DNA of 64,000 nt from Gammaproteobacteria bacterium (GCA_030427065.1 JAUHWU010000002.1:1-64000); one strand, 5' to 3'; shown: positions 16,421 through 27,843, counted from the stretch's first letter. The notes: generated from the sequence alone by a model not told the origin. Numbers and translations are program-made.

Positions 16421-17977
16421 CTATCCCCTCTGATTTTGGTAAGTGGCAGGCCAGATGCCGCTCTTGCCGGGTGAGAGAATGCCATTGGGATCCAGTGTGT
16501 TCTTGATGCGCTCATTCAGTCGTCGCAAGGCGTGATTATTAAAATCATAGGTATCAGCAATCAGGTCCATGTATTCGATGTGCGCCCGGTATTCACCATA
16601 GCGTTGCTCGCTGGCATCGCTGACCAGGGAACGGAAGAAGCGATCCACCCTGTCTACCATGTCGGGATCATCCTTGTTGAACAATACCTGGTTTACATTG
16701 GTGATATGTCTTTCTGCCAGGGCAAAGGATCCGTGGTAGTCCATACCGAATTCGTTGTAGCGATCAAAGGTGCGCCTGAACTGCGCCAGCGCAGTAGCAC
16801 CGGACTGTGGCAAGGCTGGTGAGAAGCCAACATGGGCACCGCGCCCGCCATGCCAGGAGGCATTTTGTAATGGAAAGGTAATCGGGACTCCCGCATGCGG
16901 CTGCAGCTCTCTGGGATCGCCCTCTCGCCAGATACCCTGTTTCATCTCATAGGACGTCCTGGTGGCAAAAATACTTTTGACCTTTTCCGCCATGGCCGTG
17001 GTCACCTCTTCATGACCGTAAAAGCGCAGATTGATACTCCACCAGCCGAGCCCGAACTGTGCCCTGATGGCATCGATAACACTGTCAGGCAAGGCTCCGG
17101 GACCATCGTACCAGTCAGTCCTGTTGGTAAGCACAGCGGCCGCTCTTAACCAGTTGCCGATGGAAGGAGACTGCTGAAGTAATCCGGAACGACGCATGGG
17201 CGCCAGGGTATCAATAGCCCAGCCCAGGTCATCAGCCTTGTCCAGCTCCATGTCGAGGTTAACGATAGTTTCCGGTTTTGGCATCAGCCACATGCCGGCC
17301 TTGGTGACGATGCCAAAGTTGGATTGTATAAACATCTGATCCCAGCCCGGGCCAAAACCATAGGGATGCATATTCCAGCTCGGGGAGTCTGCCATGGCTC
17401 CCATGCCTGTGCGCACAAGATCGCCATCCGGCAACACCACTTCCAACCCGCACAGCCGCGCCGCATGATCACCATAGGGGGTATAACCAACACCACGGTC
17501 AAGGGCATTGCCTACCACCGAACCCCAGGCATTGCCCGGAGGTGATATCCAGTAGGGAATATCATTTTCTTCCACATAGTCAAACAGATCATAGAATCCC
17601 ACCCCCGGTTCCAGCAGAACTGTGCCATTCTCAAGATCCATCTTTATTTTTTTCATGCGGGACATATCCAGCACTATGGAGCCCGACATCACTGGCGCGG
17701 CACTGCCATAGCCAAAGTTCTTACCCCGACTGATAGGCCACAGAGGAATTTTGAATTCGTTGGCAATACGTACAATGGCCTGCACGTCTTCTGTGGTCCG
17801 GGGAGCCACGGCTGCGCCGCCTACATGGGCTGCCTGATCAAAGCCAAAATGATCCAGATAGGTATCGCGATCCTGATCAGTAGCAAATACCCAGTCTTCA
17901 CCAACCACAGAGCGAAAATCCTGCAGAGCGCGGTCGAAAGATCTGGCATTTACACCGGGCGGAAGTACAAGTTGCAT
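16421..17977 (-). CDS. VAO/4-cresol dehydrogenase family flavoprotein subunit
   Basis: FAD-dependent oxidase or dehydrogenase of the vanillyl-alcohol oxidase family, 518 aa. It hydroxylates or oxidises the benzylic carbon of 4-alkylphenols such as 4-cresol, 4-ethylphenol or eugenol; which one is not decidable. The PP-loop FAD domain shows VAPRTTEDVQAIV and WPISRGKNFGYG (about 80-107). WISPPGNAWGSVVGNALDRG and YTPYGDHAARLCGLEVVLPDG are typical of the family. The C-terminus is NTLDPNGILSPGKSGIWP. AGGAG precedes the ATG. No export signal is seen, although its electron acceptor is an exported cytochrome; known relatives are exported by piggy-back or have unclear location. It is the first gene of a six-gene operon. 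Confidence 0.9.
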   Translation of the reverse strand: MQLVLPPGVNARSFDRALQDFRSVVGEDWVFATDQDRDTYLDHFGFDQAAHVGGAAVAPRTTEDVQAIVRIANEFKIPLWPISRGKNFGYGSAAPVMSGSIVLDMSRMKKIKMDLENGTVLLEPGVGFYDLFDYVEENDIPYWISPPGNAWGSVVGNALDRGVGYTPYGDHAARLCGLEVVLPDGDLVRTGMGAMADSPSWNMHPYGFGPGWDQMFIQSNFGIVTKAGMWLMPKPETIVNLDMELDKADDLGWAIDTLAPMRRSGLLQQSPSIGNWLRAAAVLTNRTDWYDGPGALPDSVIDAIRAQFGLGWWSINLRFYGHEEVTTAMAEKVKSIFATRTSYEMKQGIWREGDPRELQPHAGVPITFPLQNASWHGGRGAHVGFSPALPQSGATALAQFRRTFDRYNEFGMDYHGSFALAERHITNVNQVLFNKDDPDMVDRVDRFFRSLVSDASEQRYGEYRAHIEYMDLIADTYDFNNHALRRLNERIKNTLDPNGILSPGKSGIWPATYQNQRG

Positions 17978-18403
17978 AAAGCGGACTCCTAAACGTATTT
18001 ACCTTTGCATGCAGGGAATTGCTAATTTTTCGCTGGTTTTAATTATCAGGTTATTTTTATTATCAAGTTGAACGGGGAAGAATAAACACACCGGTCAACA
18101 AAGTCTATTTAGCCACCTATGTCTTGTTCTGATTCGAATGGGCATCAGGACCTGCGAGCCTGTTAAGCCCCGGGGTGAAAAACACGAACTACTAATCTGT
18201 TGCCACCAGAACCACATCAGGATTTATTGCCCGAGATGGGGAAATAGCGATGTCTTGCGTTTGTTATCTATCATATTTCAGTGGCTTGGGCTTATTTTGC
18301 ACAACTGTGAAACCCTTGTGATTTTATTTTTCAAACCTACCATTTTTCATCTGGAATAGTACACTTGTGCCCAAATAAAGAATAAATATTCAGGGAGTGG
18401 CAC
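17978..18403. other. divergent promoter region, no gene
   Basis: The 426-bp spacer between the flavoprotein gene (minus) and the alpha/beta hydrolase gene (plus) must hold both promoters. It is A/T-rich on both flanks. A 73-codon frame at 18138-18359 has no family resemblance or ribosome site and is not called. I see no strong operator palindrome. Confidence 0.5.
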
Positions 18404-19429
18404 ATGGGGATTTCAGTTTCGTTTGCAAGGCAAATGAGTATTTTATTGGTCGGACTGCTGAGCACCCACCTGGCTCTGGCAGGGGGAGAAGCCGGAATTA
18501 TCAGTCTGCGCGATCAGGGACATTTTTATGTGGGCGGAAAAAATACTCCACCGGCAGAAAATGGTTCGGTGCAGGTTTATAACCAGATGTATGTTGGTTA
18601 CCAGTTGCCTGCAAACAATACCCACAAGTACCCCCTTATTCTCGTTCATGGCGGCGGCGGTCAGGCGTCTGACTGGTTCAGCACCCCTGATGGACGCGAC
18701 GGTTGGCGTGATTATTTTCTTGCTGCCGGTTTTGATGTCTATTGGGTTGATCGTCCCGGTTATGGTCGCTCTCCAACGAATATCCGCTATGGCGAGCTAT
18801 CGGAAAGTGCCAACTCAAGTATTATCAATTTCCTGGCTCGCTCCGAACACTGGCCTGGTGATTCGCAGGACCCCGATGACCCTGCCATTGTGGAATGGCT
18901 TTCAAGCTCACCACCGGGACCTTACGCTGGCGATTCTGTAGCTGCAGCCGATATCAGTGAATTACTGGAACGTATTGGACCAGCGATTCTTGTTACCCAT
19001 TCCGCCGGTGCCGCCAGCGGCTGGTTGGCCACAGACCTGAATGCTGACAAGGTAGCCGGTGTCATCGCCTTTGAACCCGGTGCCAGCAATATGACCAGTA
19101 GCATTCGTGAAGGACTGACTTTTTTACCCGCCCTGCCTGGCGATTTCGAACCATATAAAGATGCAGAAGGCTGCGAAATGCAGCCCCCGAACAGTCCTTC
19201 CAGGCTTGCTAATTTCGCAGAGGTTCCTGTTCACCTGGTAGGCTCGGAACTGGGTTTGATTGCGGGACTTCCCTGCGCTGTCAAGGTTTTTGAACAGGCG
19301 GGTGTTAATGTTGATTACACCTATCTGCCAGATCTCGGCTTTTTGGGTAATGGACATTTCATGATGGCTGAAAAAAATAATGGTGAACTTGCCCGGATAT
19401 TTATTGATCTGGCCGCGAGTATTCCCTGA
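18404..19429 (+). CDS. secreted alpha/beta hydrolase
   Basis: Exported alpha/beta hydrolase of 341 aa with a signal peptide (about residues 1-26, ending ALA). The oxyanion loop is LVHGGGGQASDW and the nucleophile elbow is THSAGAASG (nucleophile Ser). The terminal histidine is probably in GNGHFMMAE. A tyrosine-rich cap region (DRPGYGRSPTN, about 120-130) precedes the elbow. GGGAG lies ahead of the ATG. It stands alone downstream of the divergent region facing the flavocytochrome operon. Resemblance is to the broad group of ester hydrolases acting on small aromatic esters, but no substrate can be assigned. Confidence 0.85.
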   Translation: MGISVSFARQMSILLVGLLSTHLALAGGEAGIISLRDQGHFYVGGKNTPPAENGSVQVYNQMYVGYQLPANNTHKYPLILVHGGGGQASDWFSTPDGRDGWRDYFLAAGFDVYWVDRPGYGRSPTNIRYGELSESANSSIINFLARSEHWPGDSQDPDDPAIVEWLSSSPPGPYAGDSVAAADISELLERIGPAILVTHSAGAASGWLATDLNADKVAGVIAFEPGASNMTSSIREGLTFLPALPGDFEPYKDAEGCEMQPPNSPSRLANFAEVPVHLVGSELGLIAGLPCAVKVFEQAGVNVDYTYLPDLGFLGNGHFMMAEKNNGELARIFIDLAASIP

Positions 19430-19538
19430 TTTTTTTTTCGAACTGAAATTATTACTGTAAATTATTTATTCTTCGCTATTTCTTTGCCGGTATTAGCGGG
19501 ACGCAATAAAGAACCATGACAGCGGAGTTGGCAGACAG

Positions 19539-20669
19539 ATGCACAAACTTTTCGGCAGAGCAGATACTGAACTGAAATTAAAAGCAGGCTGCATTGCTGT
19601 GACCTTCCTGCTGCTAAGTGCAAGCTATTCTCTTGTGCAGGCTGATCATGCCGGTGAAGGCGCTGCAGATACCGCGATGACCCGTCTGAATAGTGAAATG
19701 GTCGCTGCTGCCAATGCGTTGTTGGACACCGTCGCCGATGGGCCAGGCGGTATAGAAAACGCTGTTGGCTACAACAGGCAGGAACTGCTTCACCTGGACA
19801 TGGAAGATGAAGCCCGCAAGAACTACGTTTACTGGCCCTATTTGCGCAAAGGGCTTCCTCTGGACTTTATGTCGGCACAGCAAAAGATACTTACCCATAA
19901 ACTTCTGCACACGGCCTTAAGTGCCAAGGGTTACCTGACGACTATCCAGGTCATGCAACTGGAAAAAATTCTCTCGGATAATGAAGTCATTGGCTTCCCG
20001 CGCGGTCCGGAAAATTACACCCTGGCCATATTCGGCATACCCTCAATGGACAAGCAGTGGGGCTGGCGCTTTGAAGGCCATCATCTGTCGCTTAATTTTG
20101 CCGTCGGCAATGGAGAGGTCAGTGTCACGCCCACTTTTTTTGGGGCTTCGCCTGCCGAAATAAGAACCGGCACCCTGGCCGGCTTTCGAAGCCAGGATTA
20201 TGTACATAATGCGGGTCTCGACCTCATGAATACCTTAACTCAGGCACAGAAAAACATTGCCATAGAAGATGGCAACCCACCCGGTGACATACTTGCAGGC
20301 ACTCTCAATCGCCCCCGTGAAAGCTGGGAGCAATGGAAATCATTACCCGCTACAGGAATCGCAATCAGCAGCCTGAATGCTCAACAAAAACAACTGGCAC
20401 AGCACATCATTGATGAAGTCGTCACAGTTTACCGCCCTGAAATATCGCGTTCCTATCTTGCGCAGATAGACGTCAACACGCTGCGCTTTACCTGGCTGGG
20501 CAGCACTCAGGAGGGCGCCCCCCATTACTGGCGCCTGGATGGCCCGGATTTCTTTTTCGAATATGATCTGGTGCAGGGTAATGGCAATCATGTCCACACC
20601 GTGTGGCGCAGCAAGGAGGGTGACTTTGGTGCAGATCTGCTTATGCAGCATCGCCGGGAAAGCCATTAA
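19539..20669 (+). CDS. exported DUF3500 protein
   Basis: DUF3500 family protein, 376 aa with an N-terminal export signal (hydrophobic stretch at about residues 16-34, ending VQADH). Family landmarks are YWPYLRKGLPL, QWGWRFEGHHLSLNF (about 168-182), the VTPTFFGASPAE segment, and a C-terminal HYWRLDGPDFFFEYD followed by NHVHTVWRSKEGDFG. The conserved histidines and acidic residues suggest metal or ligand binding, but the family has no established reaction. It follows the hydrolase gene by 109 bp in the same direction and may share its transcript. Confidence 0.82.
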   Translation: MHKLFGRADTELKLKAGCIAVTFLLLSASYSLVQADHAGEGAADTAMTRLNSEMVAAANALLDTVADGPGGIENAVGYNRQELLHLDMEDEARKNYVYWPYLRKGLPLDFMSAQQKILTHKLLHTALSAKGYLTTIQVMQLEKILSDNEVIGFPRGPENYTLAIFGIPSMDKQWGWRFEGHHLSLNFAVGNGEVSVTPTFFGASPAEIRTGTLAGFRSQDYVHNAGLDLMNTLTQAQKNIAIEDGNPPGDILAGTLNRPRESWEQWKSLPATGIAISSLNAQQKQLAQHIIDEVVTVYRPEISRSYLAQIDVNTLRFTWLGSTQEGAPHYWRLDGPDFFFEYDLVQGNGNHVHTVWRSKEGDFGADLLMQHRRESH

Positions 20670-20953
20670 ATTCCGTCTCCCCGCGTGTGTTCTTTTATCT
20701 TGAGCCAGTATGCTGCCGGTGGTTTTTTTGTAAAACAGCTCTATTGTCAGCCCGACTCACATTTTCTGAATTATTTTATGACTGATCCGGTCTTGAAGTG
20801 GTACGAGCAACCCTGAAATGTCAGGTAAGGTTATCTTTAACGCTGCAAATTGCTTTAAACTTGCTTTGCCGGTCATTTGTAAAATGCCTCACTGCCCCGA
20901 TAATAGCTGCAATGCACAGTGGTGAGCACAACTGAAGCACGAGCTTTAAGAAC

Positions 20954-22504
20954 ATGCCTGAACGCAGCCTGATTAAAGTCAACCGCCAGGAAAAAATTCT
21001 CCCTGCTGGCCGCTATTTGCTGACACTGGGCCTGGTGTTCCAGTGTCTGTTTGTTCCTGAAAAAGGCTTTAGCCAAAACAATGCCCGACTTGATCAGCTG
21101 ATTTTTGACCCGGTTGCACTGGATCCCCAAACGCGACAGGAAATATACACTCCCCTTCCAGCGCATCATTTACCCGGACTGGAAACCACCAACAGGCTTT
21201 CAACTCACAATGAAGAGGACCCACAACAAAGCTTTGAACCTGCCTCAACATCCATTCCTGCGATCACCTTCAATATCGAACAATATGAGGAGCAGTTGGA
21301 TGCAATAGAAGGCGATGCCGGTCCCTTTGCCACAGATTTATATGAAACCCTGCTGGATCTGGGTAATCAATATCAGCAACTGGGAGATCATGAAACGGCC
21401 ATTGAAACCTTTGAACGCGCCGAATATGTCAGCCGTATCAACCATGGCCTGTTTCATCCGGAGCAAGTGGCCAGTATTGAGGGTTTAATCGAAAGCTATA
21501 TGGCCATTGGTGATCTTGGCAATGCCAATGCGAAACAGCGTTACCTGATTTACCTGAGTGAGCAGTATTTCGGTGAAAACAATCTCAATGCCTTGCCTTC
21601 CATTATTGAACTTGCCGATCAGAACATGGCTAATTTTGAACGGGTAATGAATATGCCGATTCAACCTACTATCAGCTTTAGCAGCTCAGTGGGCGCGGGT
21701 TCAGCTAGTTCACGCCAGCCTACCCCACGGCAGATGGCGTTTGGCAGCCTTTACCAGGCTCAGCAAAACTACGTTCGTGCAATTTCGACCTTAATGCAGA
21801 ACAAGCAATATTTTGATCCGGTCCTGCTTGATCTTGAATATCGCTATATAGAAACCCTGTTTCTGCAAGCCTATCGCTCAGCCATTATTCAAGAACCGGA
21901 TTATTACCTTAGCGAAAAAGCTTCGCGCACCGGTTCACGTATCAGAAATAATAACAGGCGCAATTCTGTAAGTTATCTGCGCGGAGTATATGCTTTTGAA
22001 CGTATGCTGATTTATGTGCGCAATAATCCCCAGGCGGACCCCCTTATTCTGGTGAATACGCTGATGAATTATGGCGACTGGAATTTGATGTTTGGACGCA
22101 CCAGAACCGCAGTGGAAAAATACACCGAAGCCAGCCAGGAAGCACACAAACGTAATATACCGGCACAGGAAATTGAAAATGTTTTTCGCCCCACGATGCA
22201 TGTGCATCTGCCGGTGCTCACAGCCAAACCCAACTCGCGGGATAAATTTGGCATCCCTGCTAATGAAATACTTGCCCATGAAGGCTATATTGATATTGCC
22301 TTCACGGTTTCGCGTTACGGACGTGCCGGTAGCATAACCACAATGGATAAATCAGAAAATGTAACCAAAAATATTGAACGCCGCCTGAAAAAGTACCTGC
22401 GCAACTCGCCTTTTCGTCCACGCCTGCAAAAAGATGGTTCTGTTGATTCAGAACGCGTGACTGTACGTTATTATTTCGGCTATGCGAATAATCAGAATAT
22501 TTAG
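20954..22504 (+). CDS. TPR protein with TonB-like C-terminal domain
   Basis: Exported or envelope-anchored protein of 516 aa. A hydrophobic segment lies at about residues 21-36. Tetratricopeptide repeats occupy about residues 110-220 (YETLLDLGNQYQQLGDHETAIETFERAEYV is one complete unit), with further helical repeats to about 410. The last 75 residues (YIDIAFTVSRYGRAGSI, then NSPFRPRL and VTVRYYFGY) have the strand pattern of TonB C-terminal domains found in non-transport proteins. No ribosome site of quality is seen, so the start is less certain. It converges on pobA with only two bases between the stops. Confidence 0.75.
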   Translation: MPERSLIKVNRQEKILPAGRYLLTLGLVFQCLFVPEKGFSQNNARLDQLIFDPVALDPQTRQEIYTPLPAHHLPGLETTNRLSTHNEEDPQQSFEPASTSIPAITFNIEQYEEQLDAIEGDAGPFATDLYETLLDLGNQYQQLGDHETAIETFERAEYVSRINHGLFHPEQVASIEGLIESYMAIGDLGNANAKQRYLIYLSEQYFGENNLNALPSIIELADQNMANFERVMNMPIQPTISFSSSVGAGSASSRQPTPRQMAFGSLYQAQQNYVRAISTLMQNKQYFDPVLLDLEYRYIETLFLQAYRSAIIQEPDYYLSEKASRTGSRIRNNNRRNSVSYLRGVYAFERMLIYVRNNPQADPLILVNTLMNYGDWNLMFGRTRTAVEKYTEASQEAHKRNIPAQEIENVFRPTMHVHLPVLTAKPNSRDKFGIPANEILAHEGYIDIAFTVSRYGRAGSITTMDKSENVTKNIERRLKKYLRNSPFRPRLQKDGSVDSERVTVRYYFGYANNQNI

Positions 22505-22506
22505 GC

Positions 22507-23706
<1,200 letters not shown>

Positions 23707-23752
23707 TTATATAGTTAATCTGGAAAGCCTGTGCCCTGCGTTATTCTGCCTG

Positions 23753-24661
23753 CTACTCAGATTGCATGGCAGCCAGTCGTTGTTCTTCAAGGCGAAGATT
23801 CATGGCCTGTTCGTTAATGGCTATTTCGTATAGATACCCTTCAGGGTCAATAAAAGGATTCACGCTCTGGCCAATCAAAGGATATTTTTCTTCCAGTTTG
23901 TACATGGAAGGGTGAGATCCCAGCGGTATATCCGCAGCCAGAGCCCGGAGTGCGGCGTAGCTCGATCTATATTTATCAACGATATCCGGACGTTCAGGAT
24001 TATTCCAAAGCTGGTAATAGGGATTCACCCCGACACTGCAAATAATGACTACTTTGTAATCCTGCCCTGCATCAGTCACTGTCAGTTCCCAGGACGTACA
24101 GCCATCGCTATGACCCGGGGTTAAATGCGCAGTCAGCACCTCATCACCGAGATTGATTGTATCTCCGCCAATAATGACTTTGTCTATGGGATGGGCTTTG
24201 CCTCCTGGCCGCATATGGGCGAGCCCCGGTACCTGCTCTGCAACAGCAATAACGTTTGCGCCACTGAGCGCTTTAGCCCGGGCATCCCCTTCCATATGAT
24301 CGCTATGTTCATGACTGCCAATAATGATTTCGATATCCTCAAAATCAAAACCCAGTTGTTCAACAGAGTGTTTAATGGTCGGGACAGTTCGCTCAAAATC
24401 GGAATTCACCAGTATGTGACCTGCGTCCGTAGTAATCAGGAATGACGCCAGTGACTGCGTACCTACATAATAAATATTATCGATTATTCTATGGGGTGGG
24501 AATTGAGCATCCAGTTGCCCTTCCGAGCCGATATTACGACGAAAAAGCTCGTCAGGCATGAGAAGAGGCAAACTTTCCTGGGCAAAGACACAGGTGGTGA
24601 GAAAGGCACTGGCCAGTGAGACTGAAACCGCCAATAAAAAAGATTTGCAGTGATTAATCAT
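23753..24661 (-). CDS. exported subclass B3-like metallo-beta-lactamase-fold hydrolase
   Basis: Zinc hydrolase of the metallo-beta-lactamase fold, 302 aa from the ATG at 24661, which opens a signal peptide (MINHCKSFLLAVSVSL). An in-frame upstream start would add 24 residues with no signal character. The Zn ligands are HEHSDH (both metal sites), the His of LTPGHSDGCTSW and the His of PLGSHPSMY, which is the B3 arrangement including the third histidine. B3-like proteins include true carbapenemases and many lactonase or esterase relatives, so resistance should not be assumed. The glycosyltransferase gene upstream is 215 bp away in the same direction. Confidence 0.85.
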   Translation of the reverse strand: MINHCKSFLLAVSVSLASAFLTTCVFAQESLPLLMPDELFRRNIGSEGQLDAQFPPHRIIDNIYYVGTQSLASFLITTDAGHILVNSDFERTVPTIKHSVEQLGFDFEDIEIIIGSHEHSDHMEGDARAKALSGANVIAVAEQVPGLAHMRPGGKAHPIDKVIIGGDTINLGDEVLTAHLTPGHSDGCTSWELTVTDAGQDYKVVIICSVGVNPYYQLWNNPERPDIVDKYRSSYAALRALAADIPLGSHPSMYKLEEKYPLIGQSVNPFIDPEGYLYEIAINEQAMNLRLEEQRLAAMQSE

Positions 24662-24876
24662 TATTTCTGCTTTTTCTGACACGCTGCCCCCTGAATTATT
24701 GAAGAAGTATAACAATGACCACTGGTAGCGCAAATACAGAAATATTGCTGAAGAACAACATCACTGACGAGCAAAAAAACCACTGAATGGTTTGATAGTG
24801 ACTACATAATAATGCTGGCAAAGACGCTCTTTTTTTGAACGGTGCTTAAACGGTGCGCGTTATTAATCTGCCTTTG

Positions 24877-27375
24877 CTAATGCAGCAAGGGTAAATAGCG
24901 CCTGCCTATGGCATCCCACCCCAGTGAGTCCACGAACAGTGTGGCCTGTTCAACCAGCTTATTGGCTTCTTCCGGGTTCAATAATAACCTTTCAATTGCA
25001 TCAGCGATGGCATCAAAGTCATCTATGATCAAGGCTTCTTTGCCATTTTCCACCGGGATTCCCTCTATGCCCTTTGCCGTGCTGATAACCGGCACGCCGG
25101 CAGCAAAATAATCCAGAATTTTCATACGCGTACCACCGCCATCCTGGAGAGGGACAACGGCCAGATCTGCTGCAGGAATAACCTCGGCAAGATTGTCGAC
25201 ACTGCCGGCAAAAATAATGTTCGGATGAAGTGGAAAATCAGGCGGCTTGCTACCAATGGCCAGTACGGTGACATGGATATTACGCTGTTCAAGACGCGGC
25301 AGAATTTCGCTGGCCATGACCTGCATTGATTCCAGATTGGGAGAGTAGCTATAGGTGCCATGATAAACCAGCACCGGAGCCTTCCAGGGCAGACGATAGC
25401 GTTCGCGTATATTTATCGGTGTAGTGGTACGAAAAGCCTGCAGATCAACGCCGTGCGGGATGGTATGAATTTTTTCCGGATCAATGCCATCGGCAATCAT
25501 CCTGTTCCTGTCATTTTCTGACACTGCAATAATATTATCAGCCTCGTGACACATGGCCAGTTCCAGATTCTTCAGTGTCTGTACATTTTTGGCTGTAATG
25601 TCCGGCACCTGATTACGGATACGTTCGTATTCCACATTATGCTGAACCAGCAGAATTTTTCCTTCAAACAACGAGCGGGCAAAACGACAGGGACGAACAT
25701 AGGCCGGAAATTCTGCCTGATAGGCGCCAATGGGTTTGCGACTGGTAAGATAAATTGCCCTGACGATATAACTCATGTCAGTTACCGGCATGTAGAGAAA
25801 GCTGTTGCTATAGGGAAATCCCAGTTTCAGCAATTTCATAAAGGCGACACTTCTGGGCTGACACATGAATCGCAGGAAGAAAGGATAACGATGTCTTTTC
25901 ATCTCCCCGTTAATGAACTGAAAATACTCTATTCTGCTGTCAGTCATTAACCAGACATCCCTGCCGGTTCGGGATAGCGCTTCCGCAGTCCTGATAATTT
26001 TCACTGCGGCACCATGGTCAACCGGAAACAGGTCGGCACGGGTCACCATCAGCACATCAGGCGTAGAGTCGGGTCGCCTGGGACAGAAATAACGTTTGAA
26101 AATACTGCCCAGAATAATCTTCAGATTGGAGCTACCCTGCTCCTCGAAGTCTTCAATTGCCTGTTCGGATTCTGTATCAATGCCTTCCGATTCAACAATG
26201 GCGGGTTCGGCAAAAGGCTCATCATCCAGAGCAAAACGCTTGCTTTTTAACGGTGCAGAAAGATAGTCAAGCAACGGCTGGCAGGCCTGCTGATAATTCA
26301 ATCGTTCTGCCTTGAGCTTTTCCACACCAGCTTTTTTAGCGTCCAATAATCCGGGCTCGTGAAACAGCTTGCCAACCAGTGCTTCAAGCTCAGGAGGATT
26401 ATCAATGATCCAGCCTGCGTCATACTGTTTTATCAGGCCAGCCAGTGGAATCCAGCTGTTGATAATAATGGGTAAACCACTTTCCAGGTATTCCATGGCA
26501 CGGTAAGAATGGCTGAACTCCCGCTCCGGGTTGCGCTCGCCCAGCTCCAGGCCAATGTGGCATTGCTGAAGCTTCGCCTGCATATCTGCGTAGCCCAGCA
26601 ACAAGGATTGCACATGTTGATTGCTTCCCCCTTTTTCCTGAGGCTCCTGTGTGACCAGGCCCGGATAAATACCGGTGTACTCTGCAAATACCAGGTCCTG
26701 GTTTTGCCCTGTGAGTTTCTCCAGAGTATCCCGGTAATTGGAAAAATTACGCCATGGCCAGTCAACACCGGCATTTACGAGTGTTAATGGCGACAGCGAA
26801 GTTACAAGCGGTGACAGTAATGATCGGGTGGCGATGGGTACAATGGAAATGGGAATCTGTTTGCGGCAGTCAATGCCTGCCTGTAATAACAGCGGCAACA
26901 AAAGATCTGCCTGGCGTTGGTTGCCCGCCAGTACATGATCAACTTTTGACAGATGCTGGATAATTGTCCTGGCTTGTTGCGGAACACTGTGAGGCTTCTG
27001 AAACATTATCTCCAGCAGACGCGGGGCAATAAAATCAAGTACCACGGGAGTATCAGATACCGGCACGTGCTCCAGCAGATACCAGTAGGCCACAATAATA
27101 GAATCGAATTCTTCCCGGGATATGAAACTGTGTAATTGTTCCGCAGATTTGTAGCTGCTCGACAGTTGTTGTGTTTCAGCGCTCTGGCTAACAGTACTTT
27201 CTTGATGCGTACTGTCAGCGCTGGCATCCTCTGCGTCAGGCTTGAAGGCAAGCTGACAGACCTGATGGCCTGCTTTCTCCAAAACTTCACGTATCCCCTG
27301 CGCCCTGACCTGATTTCCAGTGGCGACTTTGCTGGTATCCAGAGGGGGCTCGAGGGTTAAATAGAGTAACTTCAT
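24877..27375 (-). CDS. two-domain GT4-type glycosyltransferase
   Basis: Large glycosyltransferase of 832 aa with two GT-B modules in tandem. The N-terminal one (about residues 1-390) starts MKLLYLTLEPPLDTSKV and contains SHSYRAMEYLESGLPIIIN. The C-terminal one (about 440-832) has HGAAVKIIRTAEALSR and ENDRNRMIADG, then HTIPHGVDLQAF. It ends with GGTRMKILDYFAAGVPVIST, the nucleotide-sugar-binding EX7E-like region of GT4. The start at 27375 has AGGCGG upstream; a longer frame extends 74 codons into the divergent promoter region. No other polysaccharide genes are adjacent, so the acceptor is unknown. It is divergent from the DUF3301 gene. Confidence 0.82.
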   Translation of the reverse strand: MKLLYLTLEPPLDTSKVATGNQVRAQGIREVLEKAGHQVCQLAFKPDAEDASADSTHQESTVSQSAETQQLSSSYKSAEQLHSFISREEFDSIIVAYWYLLEHVPVSDTPVVLDFIAPRLLEIMFQKPHSVPQQARTIIQHLSKVDHVLAGNQRQADLLLPLLLQAGIDCRKQIPISIVPIATRSLLSPLVTSLSPLTLVNAGVDWPWRNFSNYRDTLEKLTGQNQDLVFAEYTGIYPGLVTQEPQEKGGSNQHVQSLLLGYADMQAKLQQCHIGLELGERNPEREFSHSYRAMEYLESGLPIIINSWIPLAGLIKQYDAGWIIDNPPELEALVGKLFHEPGLLDAKKAGVEKLKAERLNYQQACQPLLDYLSAPLKSKRFALDDEPFAEPAIVESEGIDTESEQAIEDFEEQGSSNLKIILGSIFKRYFCPRRPDSTPDVLMVTRADLFPVDHGAAVKIIRTAEALSRTGRDVWLMTDSRIEYFQFINGEMKRHRYPFFLRFMCQPRSVAFMKLLKLGFPYSNSFLYMPVTDMSYIVRAIYLTSRKPIGAYQAEFPAYVRPCRFARSLFEGKILLVQHNVEYERIRNQVPDITAKNVQTLKNLELAMCHEADNIIAVSENDRNRMIADGIDPEKIHTIPHGVDLQAFRTTTPINIRERYRLPWKAPVLVYHGTYSYSPNLESMQVMASEILPRLEQRNIHVTVLAIGSKPPDFPLHPNIIFAGSVDNLAEVIPAADLAVVPLQDGGGTRMKILDYFAAGVPVISTAKGIEGIPVENGKEALIIDDFDAIADAIERLLLNPEEANKLVEQATLFVDSLGWDAIGRRYLPLLH

Positions 27376-27506
27376 TGAAAACGCCGCCTGAAAACAAGCG
27401 GGCATGATGCTGTTCTGGCAATTCACTGTCAAGGGACAAAGCCGGATTCTCAGACCGGGAAAATTCAGCAGTATGCCTGCAGGCTTCCTGCCTCTATAAT
27501 CCCTCC

Positions 27507-27836
27507 ATGTTATCCCTCTTTGACCTGATACTGATCTTCCTTTTGATCGGTGTAATCTATTACTGGTGGCGCAGTAGTGAGCAACATGCCGTAGCACTTT
27601 CTTCTGCCAGGAAATACTGTCAGCAGAGAGACATCCAGTTGCTGGACGACACCCTGGCTTTCAATAAATACGCCTTCACCAAAGCCGCTAACAATCGCAA
27701 ATACCTGTCACGCATCTATGTATTTGATTTCTGCCAGGACGGCCAGGACCGACACAAAGGCGAAATAGTCCTGAGCGGATATTCTGTGATTCGCGTGATG
27801 CTGGAAACAGAGCAACTTGAAATCACGCAGTACTGA
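27507..27836 (+). CDS. DUF3301 membrane-anchored protein
   Basis: Small protein of 109 aa with one N-terminal transmembrane helix (about residues 3-20, DLILIFLLIGVIYYW) and a cytoplasmic domain. It is typical of gammaproteobacterial DUF3301: SARKYCQQRDIQLLDDTLA and YVFDFCQDGQDRHKGEIVLSG are family hallmarks. No function is established. It is monocistronic, divergent from the glycosyltransferase gene, and directly followed by a heptad repeat and REP-like hairpins. Confidence 0.85.
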   Translation: MLSLFDLILIFLLIGVIYYWWRSSEQHAVALSSARKYCQQRDIQLLDDTLAFNKYAFTKAANNRKYLSRIYVFDFCQDGQDRHKGEIVLSGYSVIRVMLETEQLEITQY

Positions 27837-27843
27837 CTAGTTG

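Noticed and set aside
18138-18359. 73-codon frame in the divergent spacer
   Set aside because: No ribosome site, no recognisable family, and it occupies a region that must contain promoters.
23753-24661. Carbapenem-resistance metallo-beta-lactamase
   Set aside because: Zinc ligands are B3-like, but environmental B3-fold hydrolases often have other activities, and no mobile or resistance context is present.
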